Shown here one piece after another: positions 1 to 5,305 of a stretch of 5,823 nucleotides of DNA. A program made the translations under genes and the position numbers. Position 1 is the first letter of the stretch. Each line of letters starts with the position of its first letter. Under the pieces are notes generated by a model, which worked only from the letters and a program-made list of their open reading frames with translations, did no database searches and was not told the DNA's origin. The DNA is from WFZT01 sp964398355 (GTDB taxonomy: Bacteria > Hydrothermota > Hydrothermia > B15-G9 > WFZT01): contig CAYNMM010000089.1 of the NCBI GenBank assembly GCA_964398355.1, forward strand, positions 1 to 5,823, written 5' to 3'.

Positions 1-261
1 GACGTTGAAGATACCATTTATAACAGGAACACTCATAGTTGCACTTTGCCAGAGAGGGGAACCACCACTTTCGGTGCTATAAATCGCAAATGACATTTGT
101 AGTGTGTCATTAACTACAGCATTAGTGTTTGTGGTCAAGAATCCCTGGTAGTTTATTGTGTGGGGGACACCTTTGGATTTTTCTTTTCCAACGATAGGAG
201 AGGAGTTTTTGGCAACCAATGATGGTTGCATTACGAGGAATGCCAATAGTAATTGTAGCAT
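1..261 (-). CDS. Secreted or surface protein, N-terminal 87 residues (runs off the left edge)
   Basis: This reading frame stays open from an ATG at 261 to the window edge. An AGGAGG-type ribosome binding site lies 6 bases upstream, and a strong promoter lies further up. Residues 1-17 form a hydrophobic stretch (MLQLLLAFLVMQPSLVA) ending in a plausible signal peptidase site (LVA before KN), so export is likely. The n-region has no Lys or Arg, which is unusual for a signal peptide. After a polar linker, residues 36-87 read INYQGFLTT, then SFAIYSTESGGSPLWQ, then VINGIFNV. From memory, this pattern (YQG-L, an IY-ESGG-PLW strand pair, then NG-FNV) opens many large exported beta-rich or tail-fibre/collagen-like proteins in Bacteroidota and candidate phyla. 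The domain function is unknown to me. The partner or activity would be encoded in the missing C-terminal part. Confidence 0.82.
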   Translation of the reverse strand, partial: MLQLLLAFLVMQPSLVAKNSSPIVGKEKSKGVPHTINYQGFLTTNTNAVVNDTLQMSFAIYSTESGGSPLWQSATMSVPVINGIFNV

Positions 262-265
262 AAAA

Positions 266-273
266 CACCTCCT
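266..273 (-). promoter_or_regulatory. Ribosome binding site of the exported-protein gene
   Basis: The minus strand reads AGGAGGTG followed by TTTT and then ATG. The GGAGG core is 6 bases from the start codon, which is near ideal spacing. This fixes the start at 261 and argues for efficient translation. An in-frame stop (TGA) lies upstream in the leader with no alternative start between them. Confidence 0.85.
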
Positions 274-337
274 GCAGTTTGTTTGAAAAGTTAACCAATT
301 ACGTCACCCAACTTTCCAAATAGCAAAAAGAAGTCAT

Positions 338-367
338 ATTATAATTAATCAATTTTTAAAAAGTCAA
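338..367 (-). promoter_or_regulatory. Sigma-70-type promoter of the exported-protein gene
   Basis: On the minus strand a TTGACT -35 box (362-367) is followed by an AT-rich 18-base spacer and a perfect TATAAT -10 box (338-343). The predicted transcription start is near 331, giving a leader of about 70 bases before the ATG at 261. The match is strong and lies directly upstream of a gene with a strong ribosome binding site. It indicates that this gene is transcribed apart from the alaS-peptidase unit. Confidence 0.75.
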
Positions 368-641
368 CAATTTGATGATCCACATCGGGAAACACCTGAC
401 AAGCAAAGCATTTCACATCATTGCAATGATACACGATGACAAATATTTCCGACATGGCTAAAATCAGGCAAAGGCTCGGAAAGAATTTCATAGATGAATG
501 GTGCAGAAGGGATTTATTTCGTCTTCTGGAATTACTGGACAGGAGTTTTATTGACGTCTCTAATATGAATTTTTTGAATCTTTCAATTCTCCACCGCAGA
601 AACTTTAAAACATACCGCAAATGTTCCAACTCCCCCTCCAT
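345..641 (-). CDS. Doubtful 98-residue open frame downstream of the peptidase gene
   Basis: The frame opens with ATG at 641, only 18 bases after the peptidase stop, so it could be a third gene of that operon. The predicted product has a very basic N-terminal half (about residues 9-47), a short hydrophobic stretch near 53-70, and a CNDVKCFAC cluster near 73-81 that could bind metal. Against it: there is no Shine-Dalgarno before the ATG, its last codons run through the -35 and spacer region of the next promoter, and an opposing open frame covers much of the same DNA. I do not recognise the protein. It may be a chance frame or a decayed gene. Confidence 0.18.
   Translation of the reverse strand: MEGELEHLRYVLKFLRWRIERFKKFILETSIKLLSSNSRRRNKSLLHHSSMKFFPSLCLILAMSEIFVIVYHCNDVKCFACQVFPDVDHQIVDFLKID
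417..430. repeat. 14-bp perfect palindrome
   Basis: The sequence ATCATTGCAATGAT is its own reverse complement. It lies about 50 bp upstream of the -35 box of the exported-protein promoter, outside any confident gene. A dimeric regulator could bind here, but no second copy is visible in the window, so the role is only a possibility. Confidence 0.4.
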
Positions 642-659
642 AGCGAGTTAAAAATTATC

Positions 660-1727
660 TCAATAAGGTGTAAAATCCATGTTCTCTGTGATTTTTCTTA
701 CAGTTGCCGCTATCAGCTTTGCAGCATTTTCGAGATCAGATTTACTCACCACCTCACAAGGTGTATGCATGTACCTATTGGGAATGGAAATCAGACCGGC
801 AGCGACACCGGCTCTCGTTAGCTGGATTACATTGGCATCTGTTCCCGTCCCCCTGGGAATTCCCTCAATCTGATAGGGTATTCCCTCTTCCTCTGCTGTT
901 TGTACAAAGAGGTCGAACAGCTTATGGTTAATGTTTGGGCCACGTGCTATAACCGGGCCACTACCCACATTAATGTCACCAACCAGACCTTTTTGTCCTT
1001 TTAGTTGTGGAGTATCCATTGCAAATGTTACATCAACAGCGATTCCAATCTTTGGGTCAATACCAAATGCACTTGTTTTTCCACCTCTAAGGCCAATTTC
1101 CTCCTGAACTGTTGCAACTCCATAGACTGCGGCACTGGTTCCATTTTCAGCCAATAATCTCAGTGCTTCCGCCACCACAAAGGCTCCAACTCTATCGTCA
1201 AAACCACGACCTACCATCATGTCTCCAAGTAGCTCGTCAAATCCCGGTGCATTCACAATTGGATCCCCCACACTTACATACTCTTCTGCTTCCTCCTTGT
1301 TCTTTGCACCTATGTCTATGAACATATCTTCGAACTTCACGACCTTTTCCCTATCCTCAGGCTTAAAGAGATGAATGGGCTTCTTCCCAATAACTCCAAG
1401 TATCTTTCCCTTCTTTCCTTTAATGTAAACCCTTTGTCCCTGAGCTATCTGGGGATCAACCCCTCCAATTGGTGCAAAGTAGATAAATCCATCCTCATCA
1501 ATATATTTTACAAGGTATCCAATTTCATCAATATGACCCGCAAGCATCACCCTGGGTGATCCGGACACGTTAACAACTGCGATTGTATTACCGTGTAGGT
1601 CTCTTTTCACTTCATCGGCAAAATTCGATGTATACTCTCTCCACACATTTGCCGCCTCTTCTTCAAAGCCTGAAGGCGACATTGAATTTACAAGATTCTT
1701 TAAAAACTCATAGGACGCTGTATCCAT
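660..1727 (-). CDS. M42 family metallo-aminopeptidase (355 aa)
   Basis: The product is a cytosolic dinuclear-metal aminopeptidase of the M42 family (TET/FrvX/endoglucanase-M type), which usually forms large tetrahedral dodecamers that trim short peptides. The metal and catalytic residues are all present. H65 and D67 are in AGHIDEIG, D177 in GRGFDDR, general base E209 and ligand E210 in TVQEEIGLRG, D232 in AVDVTFA, and H321 in YMHTPCE. The spacing is close to that of the Pyrococcus horikoshii TET peptidase as I recall it. The PA-like insert between H65 and D177 (about 85-160) belongs to the family fold. Length is typical. I chose the ATG at 1727, not the TTG at 1733, because the AGGGAGG site ends directly against that TTG but is 6 bases from the ATG. 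The gene follows alaS by 2 bases and is probably co-transcribed and translationally coupled. Its substrate specificity cannot be read from sequence. Confidence 0.93.
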   Translation of the reverse strand: MDTASYEFLKNLVNSMSPSGFEEEAANVWREYTSNFADEVKRDLHGNTIAVVNVSGSPRVMLAGHIDEIGYLVKYIDEDGFIYFAPIGGVDPQIAQGQRVYIKGKKGKILGVIGKKPIHLFKPEDREKVVKFEDMFIDIGAKNKEEAEEYVSVGDPIVNAPGFDELLGDMMVGRGFDDRVGAFVVAEALRLLAENGTSAAVYGVATVQEEIGLRGGKTSAFGIDPKIGIAVDVTFAMDTPQLKGQKGLVGDINVGSGPVIARGPNINHKLFDLFVQTAEEEGIPYQIEGIPRGTGTDANVIQLTRAGVAAGLISIPNRYMHTPCEVVSKSDLENAAKLIAATVRKITENMDFTPY

Positions 1728-1729
1728 TT

Positions 1730-4348
1730 TCAACCTCCCTGAAAGCTATTTTTCACACTCTCGAGAATTTTATTAAGGGCCTCCTTTAACCTTGACGGTT
1801 GTTTACCACCGCCTTCGGCTTTAAGGTCACTACCGCCTCCCCCACCTTGAATGATCTTCGAAACACCCCTTACAAGTTCTTTCGCACTCAAACGTCCTCT
1901 AAGATCCTCTGATATTCTCACAAATATGTGAGCTCTCCCATTCTTCTCAGTCGCAAGGGCAACTACAAACGCCTTCTCATTATGTTTTTCATTGACTTTA
2001 TCAGAAATCCTTTTCAACACATCAGGGGTTAACCCTCTAAATGAAGCACTATAAACAGTAATCCCGTCAATTGATACTGGAGTTATCCTCCTGAAAAGCT
2101 CATTTGACAAAATCTCTGAAAGGGTATTTAACTCCTTTTCAAGATCATCCTTCTCATCGAGTAATTTACGAATTCTGGTTACAACCTTGTGGGGTTCCGT
2201 ACGTAAAAGTTCTGCCACTTCTCTTGATGTATCTTCAATGGATTCGACGTATTCGAGAGCCTTGAATCCGACCAATGCTTCAATTCTCCTTATCCCGGAT
2301 GCTACAGATTCTTCCTTAATAATCTTGAAGAATCCGATGTCTCCAGTTCTTTCAACATGAGTTCCACCACAGAGTTCTTTTGAATAATCACCTATGGAAA
2401 CCACTCTAACCGTTTCTCCGTATTTTTCACCAAATAGTGCCATAACGCCCTGCTTTATAGCCTCACGATAAGGCATCCACTCTTTTTTAACCTCAATATT
2501 TTCCAGAATCTTGGAGTTTACAATCCTCTCAATTTCCTTGAGCTCTTCCTCTTTCACCTGTTGGAAATGAACGAAATCAAATCTCAACCTATCGGGTTCA
2601 ACAAGTGAACCTTCCTGACGCGCATGCTCACCGAGAATTTCTCTCAATGCTTTGTGAAGAAGATGGGTAGCGGTATGCGCTCTCTGGGCAGCTATTCTTA
2701 GCTCACGATCAACTCTTGCACTAACTTCGACAGGCTGTGAGGGGAGCTCTCCATGAACAATTTTGCCTATGTGAACAATATCTTTCCCGATTTTTTGCGT
2801 ATCTTCAACTTTAAAAAGGAATGACTGACCATCGAATTCCCCGGTTAAATAGCCCTTATCTCCAACCTGTCCACCACTTTCCGCATAGAATGGTGTCCTA
2901 TCGAGGACAATATAAACTTGTTTACCTTTCTCAGCATACTTAACAAGTCTGCCCGTGCTCTCAAGAGTTTTATAACCGACGAATTCTGACTCTGTATAAC
3001 TCGAATCAAGCACAATCCAATCAGGGATCTCCATCTTGAATGTAGATTTTTCTCTTGCCCGCTCTTTCTGGCGAGCCATCTCTCTATCAAAGCCTTCCCA
3101 ATCAATTCGAACTTTGTAATCCTCTGCGTACTCCTCTATTAAATCAAGGGGAAGGCCGTAAGTATCGTAGAACTTAAAAACTTTTTCTCCCTCAATTACT
3201 CCTTTGTCTCGTGCGGACTCAAGGGCCTCGCGCAGTCTCGGTAAATTCCTCGCAACGTGTTCAATAAACTTTTCCTCCTCCTTTTTGATTATAAGTTCTA
3301 CCTCAGTCTTTCTCTCTTTCAATTCAGGATACGCATCTCCCATGATTTCAACAACCACAGGAGCGAGCCTGTAAATTATAGGTTTATCTTCAAATCCAAT
3401 TTTCTGAGCGAACCGGTGAGCGCGGCGAAGGATTCGTCTCAATACATATCCGCGTCCGAAATTGGATGGATAGATACCATCAGTAATGGCAAAAACAAGG
3501 GCACGTGTGTGATCCGCAAGTACTCTGAATGGGGCTCCACCCGGGCCGTAATCATATTTAACCCCGGTTATTCTCTCCGCCTCTTCAATTATCGGGAGGA
3601 AAAGATCCGTGTGGAAGTTAGAATCCACTCCTTGTAAGACCGCAAGCAACCTTTCGAGCCCCATACCAGTATCAATATTTTTGTTCGGCAGTGGCTCCAG
3701 TGACCCATCCTCTTTTCTGTTATATTGCATAAAAACAAGATTCCACAACTCAAGATAACGCTCCCCCTCCTCTGAAGGATCCTTCTGATTGGGGTCAAAC
3801 TCGGCGCCCTGGTCATAATGCAACTCAGAGCATGGACCACATGGCCCTGTATCCCCCATTTCCCAGAAATTATCTTTTTTCCCAAGTCTCAAAATTCTTT
3901 CCTCAGGTAGTCCTATCTCATCTCTCCAGATAGCATAAGCCTCATCATCATCGAGATATACCGTCGCCCACATGCGATTTTTATCGAGACCATATACCTC
4001 AGTCAGGAGCTCCCACGCCCACCTGATAGCTTCCAGCTTGAAATAATCACCAAAGGAAAAGTTGCCAAGCATCTCAAAGAACGTATGGTGTCTCTTCGTA
4101 AACCCCACATTGTCGAGGTCATTATGTTTTCCGCCAGCGCGCATGCACTTCTGAACCGTAGTCGCTCGTCTGAAAGGTGGCACCTCCTCACCAAGGAAAT
4201 ATGGTTTAAACTGGTTCATACCGGCATTGGTAAAGAGTAAAGTTGGGTCATTGTAAGGTAACAGAGGTGAAGAGGGCACTATCACATGACCTTTCTCCTT
4301 GAAAAATTCCAGAAAAGTTCGCCTAACTTTATTTGCAGTCCAGTTCAT
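1730..4348 (-). CDS. alaS: Alanine--tRNA ligase, full length (872 aa)
   Basis: This is the class II synthetase that charges tRNA-Ala with alanine and hydrolyses mischarged Ser/Gly-tRNA-Ala, acting in the cytoplasm. The catalytic core spans about residues 1-240: NAGMNQFKPYFLG (41-53), the motif 2 region with TTVQKCMRAGGKHNDLDNVG (63-82), and DTGMGLERL (226-234). A GRGYVLRRILRR motif (298-309) lies in the tRNA-recognition part. The editing domain follows, with FYAESGGQVGD (487-497), the zinc-type pair H558/H562 in AHTATHLLH, and C660/H664 in CGGTH. A charged, probably coiled-coil linker (about 705-750) leads to the C-terminal DHHA1/C-Ala domain with a GGGGGSDLKAEGGG glycine motif (835-848). All key residues are present and the length is normal. 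The ATG start matches the family N-terminus (NWTANKVRRTFLEFF). There is no Shine-Dalgarno, and the promoter is almost abutting. It is followed by the M42 peptidase gene. Confidence 0.98.
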   Translation of the reverse strand: MNWTANKVRRTFLEFFKEKGHVIVPSSPLLPYNDPTLLFTNAGMNQFKPYFLGEEVPPFRRATTVQKCMRAGGKHNDLDNVGFTKRHHTFFEMLGNFSFGDYFKLEAIRWAWELLTEVYGLDKNRMWATVYLDDDEAYAIWRDEIGLPEERILRLGKKDNFWEMGDTGPCGPCSELHYDQGAEFDPNQKDPSEEGERYLELWNLVFMQYNRKEDGSLEPLPNKNIDTGMGLERLLAVLQGVDSNFHTDLFLPIIEEAERITGVKYDYGPGGAPFRVLADHTRALVFAITDGIYPSNFGRGYVLRRILRRAHRFAQKIGFEDKPIIYRLAPVVVEIMGDAYPELKERKTEVELIIKKEEEKFIEHVARNLPRLREALESARDKGVIEGEKVFKFYDTYGLPLDLIEEYAEDYKVRIDWEGFDREMARQKERAREKSTFKMEIPDWIVLDSSYTESEFVGYKTLESTGRLVKYAEKGKQVYIVLDRTPFYAESGGQVGDKGYLTGEFDGQSFLFKVEDTQKIGKDIVHIGKIVHGELPSQPVEVSARVDRELRIAAQRAHTATHLLHKALREILGEHARQEGSLVEPDRLRFDFVHFQQVKEEELKEIERIVNSKILENIEVKKEWMPYREAIKQGVMALFGEKYGETVRVVSIGDYSKELCGGTHVERTGDIGFFKIIKEESVASGIRRIEALVGFKALEYVESIEDTSREVAELLRTEPHKVVTRIRKLLDEKDDLEKELNTLSEILSNELFRRITPVSIDGITVYSASFRGLTPDVLKRISDKVNEKHNEKAFVVALATEKNGRAHIFVRISEDLRGRLSAKELVRGVSKIIQGGGGGSDLKAEGGGKQPSRLKEALNKILESVKNSFQGG
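1734..1740 (-). promoter_or_regulatory. Ribosome binding site inside the end of alaS, deciding the peptidase start
   Basis: The minus strand reads AGGGAGG, encoding the last Gly codons of alaS, then TTGAAA, then ATG. The alaS stop TGA (1730-1732) sits between the site and the peptidase ATG at 1727. A ribosome ending alaS would cover this site, which suggests termination-reinitiation coupling. Confidence 0.85.
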
Positions 4349-4352
4349 AGTT

Positions 4353-4369
4353 GGAAATATTAAGTTTCC
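4353..4369. repeat. Inverted repeat over the alaS -10 box
   Basis: GGAAA and TTTCC flank a 7-base centre, covering the -10 hexamer of the alaS promoter and the bases just upstream of the predicted start. Such a dyad could be an operator. In E. coli, AlaRS is known to repress its own gene by binding a palindrome around the transcription start. Whether that applies here is inference from position only, and a 5-bp arm can arise by chance. Confidence 0.35.
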
Positions 4370-4385
4370 CCCTACCCAAAGTCAA
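4357..4385 (-). promoter_or_regulatory. Promoter of alaS, possibly giving a leaderless mRNA
   Basis: On the minus strand a TTGACT -35 box (4380-4385), a 17-base spacer and a TAATAT -10 box (4357-4362) lie just before the gene. Only 8 bases separate the -10 box from the ATG at 4348. Transcription would therefore begin within about 0-3 bases of the start codon. No Shine-Dalgarno lies in the usual window upstream of this ATG, which agrees with a leaderless message. A G-rich GGGTAGGGGG run is inside the spacer. Confidence 0.6.
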
Positions 4386-4483
4386 TAGCACACCAAAGGT
4401 TTCTCTCATTTACCTTGCAGCTATTATCGAAGTACTAACTATAAAGGTTCACAGATCTTTCTCTATAAAATTTCTGGTGTCTG

Positions 4484-4783
4484 TCAGCTTGAGCTTTTAT
4501 TTTCCCGTCTCCTTTCTTCTTCTGCCTCTATTGCGAGTATCAGGCGTTCAAGGTTCTCTCTATCCTCGATCATCATGTAAAACCTCTCGTAGTCTCTGAT
4601 ATTGAAAAAGCTTTTCACGATCGGATCAAAGAAAACAAGCACCTGGCTTGCAACAAAAGAAATGGGCTTCGAGCTTTCAAGAATTACGATCGCCGGAGCC
4701 GTCAATCTCCAGTCAACTACTTTCTTTGCGATTTTCTCTATTAAGTCAGTGTAATCGTCTTTATTTACCTCACTTTTTCCCAT
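4484..4783 (-). CDS. Conserved-looking small protein of unknown function (99 aa), overlapping lptC
   Basis: The ATG at 4783 lies 14 bases inside the end of lptC, so the two are probably translationally coupled. AGGTAAAAGG upstream is a weak ribosome binding site. Residues 8-24 form an amphipathic helix. Residues 27-60 (LTAPAIVILESSKPISFVASQ, then VLVFFDPIV) are apolar but broken by Glu, Lys and Pro, so they look more like a membrane-surface or buried segment than a simple transmembrane helix. Residues 63-95 form a charged helix rich in Glu and Arg with a possible coiled coil. No signal peptide is seen. I recall similar short proteins with a 'PAI..LES.KP..F..SQ...F..P' core in various uncultivated Gram-negative genomes, without a known function. 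The linkage to lptC hints at an envelope-related role, but this is inference only. Confidence 0.8.
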   Translation of the reverse strand: MGKSEVNKDDYTDLIEKIAKKVVDWRLTAPAIVILESSKPISFVASQVLVFFDPIVKSFFNIRDYERFYMMIEDRENLERLILAIEAEEERRRENKSSS

Positions 4784-5282
4784 GACCTTTTACCTGTCCA
4801 AAAATTTTAATATGGTTCATCTCAGGATCACTCTGAAACCCCGTACCGTAGATCACACCCTCAGGTGTTACAATCTTTACCCTTTTGTTTCCGGATATCA
4901 GTCTCTTCGTTGCATCATAGGTGATATGGGACGTATAAACCATTGTGGAATCCTTGAGAAATAATATCTTGATTTTACCAAAGGCCTCCATATCTTCAGT
5001 ATTTTTGAAAATCCTTCCCGAGTCCGCTTCAAGCTCTGATGAGAGGGTTCCATTAGGGCCAAAAAAAATCAGTTTAAATTTGTAGAATCTCATCGTATCT
5101 CCACTTTCATTAATACTCATGGCCTGAAGTTTCCACAACTTCCTTCCCAGTTTACTCTGAACAATTTGAACGTTATATATTTCCTGATTCCCTTTAATAT
5201 TAACTTTTGCCTTCTCTGAGCTTCCACCTTTGCAACCACCAGTGAGAAAGTATAGCAATGCGATAATTAGCAATATCCTCAT
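4770..5282 (-). CDS. lptC: LptC-like LPS export protein, predicted lipoprotein (170 aa)
   Basis: LptC receives lipopolysaccharide from the LptB2FG transporter and passes it to the periplasmic LptA bridge. The protein starts with a lipoprotein-type signal (hydrophobic residues 3-13, then TGGC with Cys17) where proteobacterial LptC has a transmembrane helix. The -3 residue of the lipobox is Thr rather than the usual Leu, so lipidation is likely but not certain. The mature part is a beta-jellyroll-type LptC/OstA-like repeat: an LWKLQA strand (49-54), an NGTLSSELEADSGRI turn (77-91), a GKIKI strand (102-106), TSHITYDATKRLISG (117-131), and VKIVTPEGVIYGTGFQSD near the end. Length fits the family (about 170-190). 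A GGAG site lies 4 bases before the ATG at 5282, and the gene begins 23 bases after gcvT. Assignment rests on pattern and layout and could also be called LptA/LptC family. Confidence 0.82.
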   Translation of the reverse strand: MRILLIIALLYFLTGGCKGGSSEKAKVNIKGNQEIYNVQIVQSKLGRKLWKLQAMSINESGDTMRFYKFKLIFFGPNGTLSSELEADSGRIFKNTEDMEAFGKIKILFLKDSTMVYTSHITYDATKRLISGNKRVKIVTPEGVIYGTGFQSDPEMNHIKIFGQVKGHGKK

Positions 5283-5286
5283 AGAT

Positions 5287-5290
5287 CTCC
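5287..5290 (-). promoter_or_regulatory. Ribosome binding site of lptC
   Basis: GGAG followed by ATCT and then ATG on the minus strand, within the 23-base gap after gcvT. The spacing is short but usable, and it supports the ATG at 5282 as the start. Confidence 0.55.
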
Positions 5291-5305
5291 GAAATTGTTA
5301 TGGAG

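Larger units (their letters stand above)
262..659. other. Interval of about 400 bases without a confident gene
   Basis: This stretch separates the end of the peptidase gene from the start of the exported-protein gene. The part from 262 to about 331 is the predicted mRNA leader, 338-367 is the promoter, and 417-430 is a palindrome. The rest (about 431-659) has open frames on both strands, but none has a convincing ribosome binding site or a protein I recognise. I see no clear hairpin with a following T-run to end the upstream operon. No RNA gene or known riboswitch fold is evident in the leader. Confidence 0.6.
4349..4483. other. Intergenic gap between the 99-aa gene and alaS
   Basis: This 135-base gap contains the alaS promoter at its left end. 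The remainder (about 4386-4483) is AT-rich. It shows no GC-rich hairpin with a T-run that would end the lptC unit, and there is no T-box leader before alaS, since the promoter is downstream of it. Confidence 0.6.

Noticed and set aside
262..331. Riboswitch in the leader of the exported-protein gene
   Set aside because: The leader is short and shows no conserved aptamer core or strong nested stems that I can recognise.
436..651. 71-codon plus-strand open frame
   Set aside because: No Shine-Dalgarno, a stop codon just upstream, and no recognisable family. It is kept only as part of the ambiguous interval.
645..661. Possible hairpin terminator after the peptidase gene
   Set aside because: The stem is only 3 + 3 pairs with a mismatch, AT-rich, and lacks a following T-run. 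It also overlaps the stop codon.
3257..3637. 126-codon open frame on the plus strand
   Set aside because: It is antisense to the well-conserved alaS coding region, and its product has no recognisable pattern.
4386..4480. Imperfect long-range inverted repeat (ACACCA ... TGGTGT)
   Set aside because: The arms are 6 bases and about 80 bases apart, which is easily chance in AT-rich DNA.
4386..4483. T-box or other RNA leader for alaS
   Set aside because: The promoter lies downstream of this stretch, next to the ATG, so it would not be transcribed as a leader. No T-box motif is visible.
4351..4599. Hydrophobic plus-strand open frame across the alaS upstream gap
   Set aside because: It starts with TTG, has no ribosome binding site, overlaps the alaS promoter and runs antisense into the 99-aa gene.
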